DNA of 64,000 nt from Burkholderia sp. SRS-46 (GCF_004343775.1 NZ_PTXL01000010.1:1-64000); one strand, 5' to 3'; counted from the first letter of the stretch, positions 9,636-17,700 are shown. Translations and numbers: made by a program. The notes: generated from the letters alone by a model not told the origin.

Positions 9636-9875
9636 CTACGCATAAACCCGTCTACCGGGTGTTTCCAGCAACAACCGGATATCTTTGACGATGAGACGAG
9701 CACCATAGGTCTCATGAACGAATCCAGCGGGGCCGATTGTTAGACGGTGTACTTTTCCACCTTCGCGCAAATCCAGAACTTCGACTTCAACATCCCGCAG
9801 CTCGTTGATGGCGGTGCAAGTCTCTTCCAATCCGAGAGGCTCGCATTTCACGCCAAGACAGGTCAGTCGAAACAT
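9636..9875 (-). CDS. Hypothetical small protein
   Basis: 79 residues from the ATG MFRLTCLGVKCEPLGLEETC, chosen over an upstream in-frame ATG because GGAAAG precedes it. Predicted soluble, beta-rich and acidic, with CTAINELRDVEVEVLDLREG. It is 24 bases upstream of the 51-residue gene and so likely in one transcript with it. No known family. Confidence 0.5.
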   Translation of the reverse strand: MFRLTCLGVKCEPLGLEETCTAINELRDVEVEVLDLREGGKVHRLTIGPAGFVHETYGARLIVKDIRLLLETPGRRVYA

Positions 9876-10044
9876 GGCTTTCCTTGTGTCCGCGGCGATC
9901 ACCCATCTCCGAAGTAGTTCGCCGTTGAATTAGCCGACCATTCCCAATAGCGGGTATCCACCCTGTATCTGAGGTATGCGTCATGAGCCAGTACGACTTA
10001 CACGAAGGATGGAGTAGGAGGATCGCCATAGGCACCGCCCAGCA

Positions 10045-10140
10045 ATGAGCATCAGGCTCCCGAACGAGGTGGCCGACGGCGTGAGGCAACAGGTCGTCAG
10101 CGGCGCCTATGCGCCCAAGTCGGAAGTGATCCGCGACGCG
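10045..10140 (+). pseudogene. Truncated ParD-type antitoxin remnant
   Basis: MSIRLPNEVADGVRQQVVSG, continuing AYAPKSEVIRDA, is the ribbon-helix-helix N-terminus of CC2985-type ParD antitoxins. The following residues lose all resemblance, and no ParE toxin follows. The start has no strong ribosome site. It is the stub of a toxin-antitoxin module. Confidence 0.55.
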
Positions 10141-10183
10141 CCTGCGCCTCCCGCACGTTTCCCGACCGTCCCCAAGGCACGCG

Positions 10184-12214
10184 TCAGCCTGGCACCACGC
10201 GCGACAGCCATTCGCCCACGCCCGCCGCCACGTGCTCGCGCTCCGGACTGTCGTGCCACACCCGGATCACCTGGCCGACCCGGCCGCCGTCGTCCGGGTC
10301 GAGATCGACGCACAGATGATCGCCGCTGCCGTTGTGCGTGAGCGGTATCCATTTCAGGTTGTACCAGTCGCCGCGAATGCCCGGCTCCGGCTCGCCCTCG
10401 CAGTCCGCCAAATCGCCGCTCGCGACCAGTTCGCGCCAGATGGACCACTGCGCGAGGATCTGCCGAGCGGACAGCAGCGTCTCGCCGGCAAACGGTTCGG
10501 TACGCCCGGCTTCCTGTCCATCGTGCAACCGCAGGCTCTCGCGCCACACCTCCGGCAACGCTACGCCCAGCCCGGCCTCGAGCGCGCGCAGATCATCGTC
10601 GCTCGCCGGACCGCGGAACGGCTCCGGCGCATCGGCTGGCAGCGTGCGCCGCCATGCGTCGAGACGCGACCAGGACGCCGCGACCGCGTCGTCAGCCAAC
10701 GGTGCGGCCGCAGCGCCTGTCGCATCCGCTCGCGTTGCATCAGAGGCTGCCGTGGGCGATGCGCGAACCGCTTGCGTGTCGTCCACCGCGGCGTGCGCGG
10801 CCCGCACCGGCCGGCGCGGCTGGTCGAGCCGCATGAACAGTACCGGCGAGCCCGCCGCAAGCGGCGTCGCCCCCGCCGCAACCGCGACGAGCGCATCGGC
10901 TCCGGCTAGCGCGCCGAGCGCATCGGCCCGTTCGCCCGCGAGCGGCGTCACGACCGGTTCGCCCGTCGCGCCCGCTGCAATCGTCGCCCAGCGGAGGTCA
11001 TTCAGCACCGGATCACACGATGTCGGTGCGCCAAGTATGCCCGTCTCCCAGTACGGTCCCGGCATATCCGCGAATTCCAGCAAATCGATCAGCCGACGCA
11101 GGATCGTGTGCGCGAGGATCGCGACCTCGCCGGGGTAGCCCGGCAGGTTGACGAGCGTCGCCTGGTCGTAATAGGTGACGAGGCGCGACCCGCGCGATCG
11201 GCCCGCCGCATCGGTCAACTCGAACGTCCGGCGCTGCGCCGGCGAACGATCCTCGCTGCGGCCAAAATTGAAGCGCGCGCCGCGCGCCTGCTGCAGCGTC
11301 ACGCGCGCCTCGCTGAACGGAAACACCGGCAACCGGTTCAGCGCGGCATTCTGGTGCGGCTCATTCGCCAGCACCCCGGTACCGACCAGCAGGTCGTAAC
11401 GCTGCGCTAGCGCGGCAAGCTGGCGGCGAAACGCCAGCTCGGCATCGCGGGATTCCCGCGGAGGCAAGGTCATGTCGGGCGGCGCGACATATTCGAGCGA
11501 TGCGTCGCAGCCCCACTGCTTCAGGAGCGCTTGCAGATAGGGGCCGTTCGCGTCGGGACGCTGCCACGGCTGCCGCTCGCTGGCGGACGGCACGAGGTCG
11601 TAGCTCGCGACGACCACGCACACGCGCGGCCGTCGGCTTACCTCGACCGTACGCACGCCGGCGGCTATCAGCAGCGCCTGCTGTTCCGCGTCAATGCGCT
11701 GTCCCTTGTCGAGCAACAGGGCATCACATGCGTAATCCGCGCCACGCGCGATCACACCTTCTCCTTCGACCGGTGGCGAGTCAAGGTCGAGCCGCCCATA
11801 CTGCTGCCCGTCGGGCGCGCAATTGCGCGTGCGAGGTACCACGGTGTCCGCATGCGCCGGCAACGGCGCGAGCGCCGGCAGCCATTCTGCATCGCCCGCC
11901 GACAGCGCCCGCGCCACCGGATCGCCGCCGCGATGAATCAGAATCGGATAATGCAAGCGTACATTCAGCATCGCCGGCCGCACGGGCGATGCGTGTGCCG
12001 CGTCGACCGCACGCAGCGCAAAGCCTTCGATCGCCGCGAGCGCGAGCCGCGGCAGCGCCTCAGGTGCGGTCACGGCCTGCGCGAGCACGCGTCCGCATGC
12101 GTGCTCGACCGGCACGGTCTCGACGCGCATGCCGCCCGGCACAGCGTCGGTGCAACGGCGATAGGCGTCGGCCAGCCATGCTGGTATCGGTAAAGGGTCG
12201 TTCGTCATCGTCAT
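10184..12214 (-). CDS. MoeA-like pseudoenzyme fused to a SUKH (SMI1/KNR4) domain
   Basis: 676 residues. Residues 8-470 follow the MoeA layout (N-terminal LALAAIEGFAL, then DTVVPRTRN, PRVCVVVASYDLVPS, LLVGTGVLANEP, NLPGYPGEVA). Normal MoeA signatures are altered: DGYA becomes EGFA and TGDEL becomes SYDLV, so molybdate insertion is doubtful. An Ala-rich linker (about 480-512) leads to a SUKH domain at 514-676 (LDAWRRTLPADAPEPF, ALPEVWRESLRLHDGQ, WYNLKWIPLTHNGSGDHLCV). SUKH domains are known immunity modules against nuclease toxins. The gene lies 78 bases downstream of a secreted DNase on the same strand, which fits an immunity role. The fusion itself is unusual. No molybdopterin synthesis genes are nearby. 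Confidence 0.8.
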   Translation of the reverse strand: MTMTNDPLPIPAWLADAYRRCTDAVPGGMRVETVPVEHACGRVLAQAVTAPEALPRLALAAIEGFALRAVDAAHASPVRPAMLNVRLHYPILIHRGGDPVARALSAGDAEWLPALAPLPAHADTVVPRTRNCAPDGQQYGRLDLDSPPVEGEGVIARGADYACDALLLDKGQRIDAEQQALLIAAGVRTVEVSRRPRVCVVVASYDLVPSASERQPWQRPDANGPYLQALLKQWGCDASLEYVAPPDMTLPPRESRDAELAFRRQLAALAQRYDLLVGTGVLANEPHQNAALNRLPVFPFSEARVTLQQARGARFNFGRSEDRSPAQRRTFELTDAAGRSRGSRLVTYYDQATLVNLPGYPGEVAILAHTILRRLIDLLEFADMPGPYWETGILGAPTSCDPVLNDLRWATIAAGATGEPVVTPLAGERADALGALAGADALVAVAAGATPLAAGSPVLFMRLDQPRRPVRAAHAAVDDTQAVRASPTAASDATRADATGAAAAPLADDAVAASWSRLDAWRRTLPADAPEPFRGPASDDDLRALEAGLGVALPEVWRESLRLHDGQEAGRTEPFAGETLLSARQILAQWSIWRELVASGDLADCEGEPEPGIRGDWYNLKWIPLTHNGSGDHLCVDLDPDDGGRVGQVIRVWHDSPEREHVAAGVGEWLSRVVPG

Positions 12215-12292
12215 GTCAATACGGTACAGGCGCGCGCATCGTCGGCAAGCAGCCCGACGATGCGCGCGGTCGATCAGGTGCGGCGGGGCGAA

Positions 12293-13405
12293 TCAGCGCC
12301 GCTTCGACGCCGGCGAAGCACCGCCGGGTTCGACGTCGACGTAGAATTCATCGCCGTCCAGCACGCGCTGCGCGCGGAAAAAATCGCCGAGAAACGCGCC
12401 GGCGCGACGATTGTCGCTGGCGTCGATGCGCTTGACCGAGAACTTGCCGGTCGCCGCGCCCTCGTTGGTTGCCGCGAATGGATACTCATCGCAATCGCAA
12501 TCGCTCGGCGTTTCGTTGGAATCGCCGGTGAACGTGCATTGTCCGGTGACCCGGCCGTACTGCGCAATGCACTGGTCCTTGGACGCAGTGCGATTCTTGG
12601 TGCGCAGCGTTGCGTCGCGAGTGCGCGTGAGCGCCTGCGAGCCCGACCCCGGCAGGATCGTACCGTCGTCACGCGAGATGAACTTGCCCGGCAGGTCCTT
12701 GGCCTGCGCCTCCTTGATGTGCTTCGCGGATTCGTCGACCTCCTGGTTGTCGGTCTTGACCGAGCGCATCACCGCCGGCGCCTTCAAGTAGATGCATCCC
12801 TGCGTGCCGATTTTCGCGAGGTCGACGTCACAGCGCAAATCCGGGACGTAGCTCATGCCAGAATGCGAGGTCAAGCTCGAACCATTCTCGAACGAGTCGC
12901 CGGTCTTCACGATCCGGTACTCCACATACGGGCGCACATACAGCGGATTGCCCTCTTTCATGTTCGGCGTGATGGTGACGATCGTTTCGCTGGAGAGGCT
13001 ATCCGGCACGAGGCCTACGCCGGCGTTCGGCGACACGGTGCACTGCGACCCGCACTCGATAACCGGCTTGATCTGCAACCCACCGCCATTGCCGGACAGG
13101 GTCGTCGTGCGGAACCGGAACCGGATCTGCCACGACAGCTGGTTGAGCGGATTATCCGAATAGGTGTAGGCCTCGATGCGGACCCTGCCGGTCTCGCGGT
13201 TGTCGTCTCCAATCAGCACCCGCTCGAAGGACTCTGACTTCTGGCAATGCGAACCGCGACCGAGCAGGGAGTTTTCGCTCGTGTCCTGGACGACTGACGT
13301 GCAAATGGGCGACACGTCGGGCGCGCCCCCCGCGTGCGCCGGCGACATGAATAACGGCCAGCATGCACTGACGATTATCAAACTCTTTCGTAATACGCCA
13401 TTCAT
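12293..13405 (-). CDS. Exported protein with C-terminal NucA/NucB-type DNase domain (candidate toxin)
   Basis: 370 residues with a GGAGAAG site before the ATG and a signal peptide (MNGVLRKSLIIVSACWPLFM, ending SPAHAG). Residues 28-250 are an unrecognised beta-rich, Cys-containing region. The last 95 residues match the DNase_NucA_NucB layout: QCIAQYGRVTGQC, then DCDEYPFA at 304-311, then SDNRRAGAFLGDFF and GDEFYVDV. NucA/NucB are metal-dependent secreted nucleases that cut DNA in the envelope or outside the cell. The large N-terminal region could direct delivery. The SUKH-bearing gene downstream is the likely immunity partner. The toxin role is inference. Confidence 0.75.
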   Translation of the reverse strand: MNGVLRKSLIIVSACWPLFMSPAHAGGAPDVSPICTSVVQDTSENSLLGRGSHCQKSESFERVLIGDDNRETGRVRIEAYTYSDNPLNQLSWQIRFRFRTTTLSGNGGGLQIKPVIECGSQCTVSPNAGVGLVPDSLSSETIVTITPNMKEGNPLYVRPYVEYRIVKTGDSFENGSSLTSHSGMSYVPDLRCDVDLAKIGTQGCIYLKAPAVMRSVKTDNQEVDESAKHIKEAQAKDLPGKFISRDDGTILPGSGSQALTRTRDATLRTKNRTASKDQCIAQYGRVTGQCTFTGDSNETPSDCDCDEYPFAATNEGAATGKFSVKRIDASDNRRAGAFLGDFFRAQRVLDGDEFYVDVEPGGASPASKRR

Positions 13406-13797
13406 TCATCTTCTCCTTAACCTATTTATCCATTTCCGTTTAAAGGAGAATTGAAAGTAACACTCCATTCAATGAAAGCAAACGGTCAACAATGACAGGA
13501 TTGTAATGGTTGCCGATTAATCCGTATCACCTCTCAACAGGGCATGCGAGGATGACATCGTTTCGCTATTTCGATTGAAGGATGGTATTGATGACGGAGT
13601 CGGCAAGATCCACCCCGGATCGAATGCGTATGTCGCCACAGTTGATTCGACCACTCACCGGTCGTACTTCCGACTGAAGGATGTTGACGGTCGGCCAGTG
13701 CAGTCAAACAATTTTTGAAGGCGGACCGGAAGCCATTGTCGCGCCCAGGTCAGACCACCCCGGCAAAGAGTGTCGAAATCAAGGGGAGCCCGGAGGC
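13406..13797. other. Intergenic region upstream of the DNase gene with an orphan gene tail
   Basis: It starts AT-rich (the probable promoter of the DNase gene). From 13551 to 13718 on the plus strand a coherent frame without a start codon reads DDIVSLFRLKDGIDDGVGK, then AYVATVDSTTHRSYFRLKDV and a stop. It is a fragment of an unknown gene. Nothing else is recognised. Confidence 0.35.
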
Positions 13798-14646
13798 TGT
13801 CGCACTAAAATAGACCCGCCCCCAATGTCAAAGCCATTCTCAAATGTCGTAGCGTCAGCTAAGTAGAGATGTCGCATCTTTCATTGGTTTGCCGTCACTC
13901 GGCGTAGAAGGTCAGGGGTGAAGCAGCAGGGCGCTGGTGCCCGTTCAGATCGGGCTGGCAGACCGACGACCCGGTTTGCGGGGTTGCGGTGGCGCCTGCC
14001 TGCGCTCGGCCAACTCCACGATCACCTGCTCGACGTCCGCCTGCGTGAACTCGCGCGGTTTCTTCGTGCCCGGCCGGCGTTCCGATTGGCGAGCCTCGAT
14101 GCCTCGGTTCGTGCGTGACGGGGAACCCGACGCCCGCCGGTTGTCACGCTGCGCCTGGATCGCTTCGGCCACTTGCAGCGCATGGCTCAGGCGCTTGTGG
14201 TCGATCACCGCGCCTTGATCGACCTCCGCCAGCTTGTCGTACTGTCGGCAGGACAGCACGGCGCCGTCGGCCCGGATCTCGATGCGCCCGTCCGGGTACT
14301 CCCACACGTCGATGTAGCGGTGAATCAGCTTGCGGTTCGCCGGCGTGTCGTCCAGCAGGTAGAGCACCCGGTCGTACAGCACCGTCAGCGACTTCGACAC
14401 GCGCCGCGTCTCGCGCCAGGTCAGCAACTGGTCCAGATCCTCGTCGTCCCGCAGCGGCCGGTGCACATCGAAGCCGCTTCTTGGCGGCTTGCCGAAACGC
14501 CGGTTGAAGTCCGCGACGAAGGAGGGCGCATAGGCGTTGGCGTCGGCCACCGTATTGATCCCGCGCAGCCGCAGCTCCTTCACCAGCCGGTCCTGCAAGG
14601 TCAGATGGGCGCGCTCCACACGCCCCTTGGCCGAGCTGCTGTTCGC
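13798..14646 (-). mobile_element. Remnant of an ISNCY-type insertion sequence
   Basis: The minus-strand frame from 14646 to 13945 encodes the C-terminal part of an ISNCY-family transposase: TFCANSSSAKGRVERAHLTL, then QDRLVKELRLRGI, SFVADFNRRFGKPP, and a Pro/Arg-rich tail. The N-terminal DDE residues are missing. The stretch 13798-13870 just past the stop may hold the IS terminus (TGTCGCACTAAAATAG). The fragment truncates the gene to its right and reads in frame with it. Confidence 0.6.
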
Positions 14647-15111
14647 GCAAAACGTGTCGATAAACTGTGCGGCGCATGCTTGCTCCATCTCGCGGGGGAC
14701 CGGGCCACATTCCTTCGACGCGGAACACAATACGGAATCGGTGATCCACGTCTTGCGCATCTGATCTTCAAACGTCTGCCTTGGCCAGCAGAGGTTGAGT
14801 AGTCCACGTACGTTCCGGTGAAACTGATCCTCGCCGTTAGCAAAGCATTCCCACGCGTAACTGCTCGCCGACGAGAGCCGCCCTGCCGGCGAGCCATCGC
14901 TGTCGTGTGACTCTGACCCGTGCGGATCGCCTGGTTCGGCACACACCAGCACCAAGCGGACCTCCGCCGGCTCGCCGATGGATCCGCAAAACCCTCGAGG
15001 CACGTGCCCCTTTGCCGGATTCCATGTGGCCGTCCGACACGCACCGGTGAAGCCTGCGCATGGTCCGTACGCCGCGCGCAGGAGTGTCAGAATGGTTGGT
15101 GCGGGGTGCAT
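14647..15111 (-). pseudogene. Uracil-DNA-glycosylase-like gene truncated by the IS remnant
   Basis: About 155 residues from MHPAPTILTLLRAAYGPCAG. The features VRLVLVCAEPGDPHG near residue 52, FHRNVRGLLNL, then WITDSVLCSASKECGPVP and EMEQACAAQFI match the N-terminal two thirds of UDG-superfamily proteins (the xxxGEPG-like loop and the N/D-x-V-KC-like strand). From about 14646 the frame runs directly into transposase sequence, giving a 388-residue chimera. The C-terminal H-(S/P)S loop is lost, so activity is unlikely. It was the last gene of the leftward small-gene cassette. Confidence 0.6.
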
Positions 15112-15119
15112 ACGTTTTC

Positions 15120-15332
15120 CTACCCTACAAGTAGGGTACCGACCGCCTGCCAGTTGATGTTGGTGACGCCATTGCCCTCAAGGTATCGGACGCCCGCGAT
15201 TAGTGCCTCTGTCGCGGAGGGATACGCCACAGGGGACTGGAAAGGACCGATCCGGCCGACCACTTCCGGAATCACCTGGAAGGCATGCAACTGCTTCTCC
15301 GGATCATAGGACGTGTCGATGGTGTATCTCAT
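15120..15332 (-). CDS. Hypothetical phage-type small protein
   Basis: 70 residues, MRYTIDTSYDPEKQLHAFQV to VGTLLVG. No signal or membrane segment. The composition suggests a small alpha/beta fold (ATEALIAGVRYLEGNGVTNI). It lies between the oxygenase and the truncated glycosylase-like gene with gaps of 8 to 17 bases, so it belongs to the same transcript. Its ribosome site is AGAGGGAATC. Family unknown. Confidence 0.6.
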   Translation of the reverse strand: MRYTIDTSYDPEKQLHAFQVIPEVVGRIGPFQSPVAYPSATEALIAGVRYLEGNGVTNINWQAVGTLLVG

Positions 15333-15349
15333 GATTCCCTCTTGTTTTT

Positions 15350-15904
15350 CTACTCAGTGTAAAAGAGGTCAGTCCGCAACACATACTTCTCGCCAGAATG
15401 GACCGGCTTGCCCTCGTGCCACACACGATGCTCGAAAAGCAGCGCATCCCCGGCGCGTGGCGAGATAGGCCGATGAGCCCACTGCTCGCGCAACCCATAG
15501 GGCATCAGCACGGTCTCCCCTCCATCCGCATCATTGAGATAGAAAAGTGCAGTAACGAGACTCTCCATCCGCCCGGACTGATAAGACCCGTCCCGGTGCG
15601 GCTTGAAATACTGTCCTGGCCTGTAGCGATAAAACCGGAAGTGGTTACCCATTTCTGCATAACGCTTGCCGCCAAGCAATCGAGGAAAGTCGTTCCCGAT
15701 TGCTTGCAGTAGACAGGTTTCAATCTGCTTGGCGAGATGAGGATTGTCACATTCAAGTCGATCATTGTTGCGCACGGATTCCCGACGCTGATTCTCGCCG
15801 TAAAAGTTGACGGATGCCGCCTCGAAGTGCTGCTGGTGAGCGAAATCCAGTAACTCTGCGCACAGGTTACCTGGAAGTGCCTGAGATACATGTCGGATAA
15901 ACAT
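15350..15904 (-). CDS. 2-oxoglutarate/Fe(II)-dependent oxygenase
   Basis: 184 residues of the prolyl-4-hydroxylase-like fold. The iron ligands are visible as HRD (H103, D105) and H163 (FEHRVWHEG), and R177 (YVLRTDLFY) is placed to bind 2-oxoglutarate. The linking strands read LVTALFYLNDADGGETVLMP and ISPRAGDALLF. Enzymes of this group hydroxylate proteins, nucleic-acid bases or small molecules; the substrate cannot be told. The location in a phage-like cassette next to a DNA-glycosylase-like gene suggests a DNA- or protein-modifying task, which is inference. It looks intact. Confidence 0.85.
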   Translation of the reverse strand: MFIRHVSQALPGNLCAELLDFAHQQHFEAASVNFYGENQRRESVRNNDRLECDNPHLAKQIETCLLQAIGNDFPRLLGGKRYAEMGNHFRFYRYRPGQYFKPHRDGSYQSGRMESLVTALFYLNDADGGETVLMPYGLREQWAHRPISPRAGDALLFEHRVWHEGKPVHSGEKYVLRTDLFYTE

Positions 15905-15942
15905 GGTATGTGTGATTCCGATTCGATGCTATCTGTGTTTTC

Positions 15943-16053
15943 CTATCGAACAGTGCCGTTTTTGCAGTGACAGCACCACATCCCCTTGCTCGCGCTGCGC
16001 AACGCAAGGCGGCCGCAGTGCGGGCAACGGATCGAGATTGCTCCAAGGTACAT
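15943..16053 (-). CDS. Small zinc-ribbon protein
   Basis: 36 residues, MYLGAISIRCPHCGRLALRS, then ASKGMWCCHCKNGTVR. Four cysteines arranged CPHC...CCHC form a zinc ribbon. AAGGAACACGGA lies just before the ATG. It overlaps nothing and follows the 105-residue gene by 10 bases. It resembles in size and layout the Com/Ogr-type regulators of phages, though too little sequence exists to claim that. Confidence 0.6.
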   Translation of the reverse strand: MYLGAISIRCPHCGRLALRSASKGMWCCHCKNGTVR

Positions 16054-16063
16054 TCCGTGTTCC

Positions 16064-16381
16064 TTATCTGTTTGCAGCAGCCACGAAAGCGGCTCGATAC
16101 TTGACCGCCAGGTCAGTCCAGTTGTCGGGGTAGTCGCTCGGCATACACTCCTGCAGTCGCTCGTAGAGTGCGCGGCCGGCGGCGTCGCTCGTTTGGTTAC
16201 ACGCCGCACGCCTCAGGTTATCCAGGACGCGAATCAGCTCTTCGCCGTGGCCGGGCAGCGCTCTCCAGTCGCAATACTCCACGAAAGCGCGCTCGGGCGT
16301 CATCAAGGCGATATCTGCGTCGGTGCTGCCACGCTTGCGAATTGCCTCGAGAACCGACGCGTCGATCTTCGAAATGTCCAT
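16064..16381 (-). CDS. Hypothetical helical protein of the small-gene cassette
   Basis: 105 residues, MDISKIDASVLEAIRKRGST to AAFVAAANR, predicted all-helical and acidic. The ribosome site and the spacer to the upstream gene follow the repeated pattern of this cassette (an A-rich TAGGAAAA run close to the preceding stop). It contains single Cys residues but no metal motif. No family is recognised. Confidence 0.6.
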   Translation of the reverse strand: MDISKIDASVLEAIRKRGSTDADIALMTPERAFVEYCDWRALPGHGEELIRVLDNLRRAACNQTSDAAGRALYERLQECMPSDYPDNWTDLAVKYRAAFVAAANR

Positions 16382-16392
16382 GAATCGTTTTC

Positions 16393-16608
16393 CTATTGCT
16401 GTCCGTAGGGATGCAGCGCGTTGTGGCCCAAGAAGTCGATCGCCGCCTCTCCGCGAAGATCCGCGGGAATGCTGCCCAGCGCGTCCGAGACCATCTTGAC
16501 GAACTGTCCGCGATTCTGGTCAGCGCCGGCCTTGTCTGATGCCTCGTTTGCGCGCCGCGCTGCCTTTGCGAGCGCTTCGCCAAGCGAGGTGATCTGTTCC
16601 GGTGTCAT
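16393..16608 (-). CDS. Hypothetical small helical protein
   Basis: 71 residues, MTPEQITSLGEALAKAARRA to NALHPYGQQ. Amphipathic helices, no cysteines, no membrane segment. Separated by 11 and 15 bases from its neighbours in a single leftward transcript. Its stop codon is immediately followed by the GGAAAA ribosome site of the next gene. Unknown function. Confidence 0.6.
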   Translation of the reverse strand: MTPEQITSLGEALAKAARRANEASDKAGADQNRGQFVKMVSDALGSIPADLRGEAAIDFLGHNALHPYGQQ

Positions 16609-16623
16609 CGAAACTTTCCTTTT

Positions 16624-17070
16624 TCAATTGCGACCAGTGTGCCGCCAGTGCGTGGCGTCGACCGGAATGCCAAGAGCAACGCGACCACGCATACCCACAC
16701 CACAGCGAAGGAACAGAACATCACCGCCGATGTCAGCATCCGCTATCGTCGGTTCTCGCTGGGCAAGCGGAATCCATTCCACCGCCCGGGTATTCGCCTG
16801 CGTCATCGCCGCTATCGCCGCGATCGCTTCATCTGCCACAGGCAGGTAGTCCTGCCAGCGGTATCGGTTGCCTGCTGCAACGCCGGCATGCTCCGGCCTC
16901 TCATCGCAAGCTGCGCAGATCGCTTTGGCGATCCGCTCTCTTGTCGCTGGGGTTGTGTTGTCGTTGGTCACGTCTAATTTCCTGTCAAGGAACCGCTGGG
17001 TTGTTGCGTCGCACACGTAAAAATCAACCGCAAAATCCGGGTACCCGAATTTATCCGCTGCCCCCGTCAT
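16624..17070 (-). CDS. Hypothetical protein with a DUF551-like C-terminus
   Basis: 148 residues. The N-terminal part (DKFGYPDFAVDFYVCDATTQ) is unrecognised. A helical middle contains CAACDERPEHAG. The last 55 residues (VEWIPLAQREPTIADADIGG, ending DATHWRHTG) follow the DUF551 layout seen in many phage accessory proteins. The start is 12 bases from the preceding stop, within GGAAAGCAGGAAC. The role is unknown in the family. Confidence 0.6.
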   Translation of the reverse strand: MTGAADKFGYPDFAVDFYVCDATTQRFLDRKLDVTNDNTTPATRERIAKAICAACDERPEHAGVAAGNRYRWQDYLPVADEAIAAIAAMTQANTRAVEWIPLAQREPTIADADIGGDVLFLRCGVGMRGRVALGIPVDATHWRHTGRN

Positions 17071-17082
17071 GTTCCTGCTTTC

Positions 17083-17307
17083 CTATCGAATCTCGCGAAA
17101 TACTGCGGGCCCGCCAATGAGACCCACTGCCGCAAGCTCGCTTCGCCCATAGTTGCGTGATTCCTTGCGAACCTCGTATCCATCTTCGTCGCGGTGGACA
17201 CGTTCGATGTGCTCGGCGACCGTTGCGACTTCACTGCGGACGGCCGCGAGATCCCGCATCGTCATGTCACCAGGCAACGATCGGAGGCACTCCAACAACG
17301 TAGCCAT
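17083..17307 (-). CDS. First gene of the leftward small-gene cassette, hypothetical
   Basis: 74 residues, MATLLECLRSLPGDMTMRDL to GPAVFREIR. The helical middle (VRSEVATVAEHIERVHRDED) could be a coiled coil. It is the first gene behind the strong promoter at 17363-17391, with GAAGGAAATCGC ahead of the ATG. Its TAG stop overlaps the next ribosome site. No known domain. Confidence 0.6.
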   Translation of the reverse strand: MATLLECLRSLPGDMTMRDLAAVRSEVATVAEHIERVHRDEDGYEVRKESRNYGRSELAAVGLIGGPAVFREIR

Positions 17308-17362
17308 TTTGCGATTTCCTTCTCGATTGCATTAACGGCACAAGTGCACCGTTCTTGAGAAA

Positions 17363-17391
17363 AGAATAGTACCGTTGCGGTACTATGTCAA
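17363..17391 (-). promoter_or_regulatory. Strong promoter with a palindromic operator in its spacer
   Basis: Read leftward: TTGACA (17391-17386), a 17-base spacer, TATTCT (17368-17363). The spacer is almost entirely filled by the palindrome AGTACC-N5-GGTACT (17368-17384). The geometry is that of a sigma-70 promoter shut off by a dimeric repressor bound between the -35 and -10. It drives the cassette starting at 17307. A second copy of the palindrome lies at 17663-17679. Confidence 0.75.
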
Positions 17392-17700
17392 TGCTTTTAT
17401 CAGTTGCTCGATGATCTGGGGAGCAAGCGTCACGCCGCGCGCGCTCAGCTCTGCCGGCAGTACGGTGCGCATCATGTGGCGGCGCACTGCCAAGGGAATG
17501 CGCTCAAGCGAATGCCCGGCTTCCGCCATCTTGGCGGGCCAGTTATGTCGGTATGCCGTGCCGCATGCGGCATTGATTTCGTCGAGCGTTTGCTTGAGCG
17601 GTTTGCCAGCGGCCGCCTCAATCTCCAGCCAGCGTTCGAAGAGACCTTTAGAGAGTTTGTCTAGTACCATGGCGGTACTATATACCAGACGCGCCATCAT
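17383..17700 (-). CDS. Hypothetical protein flanked by AGTACC palindromes, possible regulator
   Basis: 105 residues from the ATG at 17700, which overlaps the integrase stop (ATGA), or 95 residues from the ATG at 17670. The 17670 start lies inside the second palindrome. The protein is basic and helical (KLSKGLFERWLEIEAAAGKP, NWPAKMAEAGHSLERIPLAV, RRHMMRT) and could bind DNA, but I see no textbook HTH. One palindrome lies at its own start and one at its end in the next promoter, as expected for an autoregulated repressor. That role is inferred from placement. Confidence 0.55.
   Translation of the reverse strand: MMARLVYSTAMVLDKLSKGLFERWLEIEAAAGKPLKQTLDEINAACGTAYRHNWPAKMAEAGHSLERIPLAVRRHMMRTVLPAELSARGVTLAPQIIEQLIKALT
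17663..17679. promoter_or_regulatory. Second AGTACC-N5-GGTACT palindrome
   Basis: Identical half-sites to the operator at 17368-17384, with a different 5-base centre (ATGGC). It covers the alternative start codon at 17670 and directly precedes a TATATA on the leftward strand, so binding here could block both transcription and translation start of the small gene. Confidence 0.6.

Noticed and set aside
10045..10341. Complete antitoxin gene
   Set aside because: Only the first 32 codons resemble ParD. The rest is out-of-family and overlaps the end of the MoeA-SUKH gene on the other strand.
11500..13237. Long plus-strand frames over the MoeA-SUKH and DNase genes
   Set aside because: High-GC shadows rich in Arg and Ala. 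The minus strand carries clear domains and a signal peptide.
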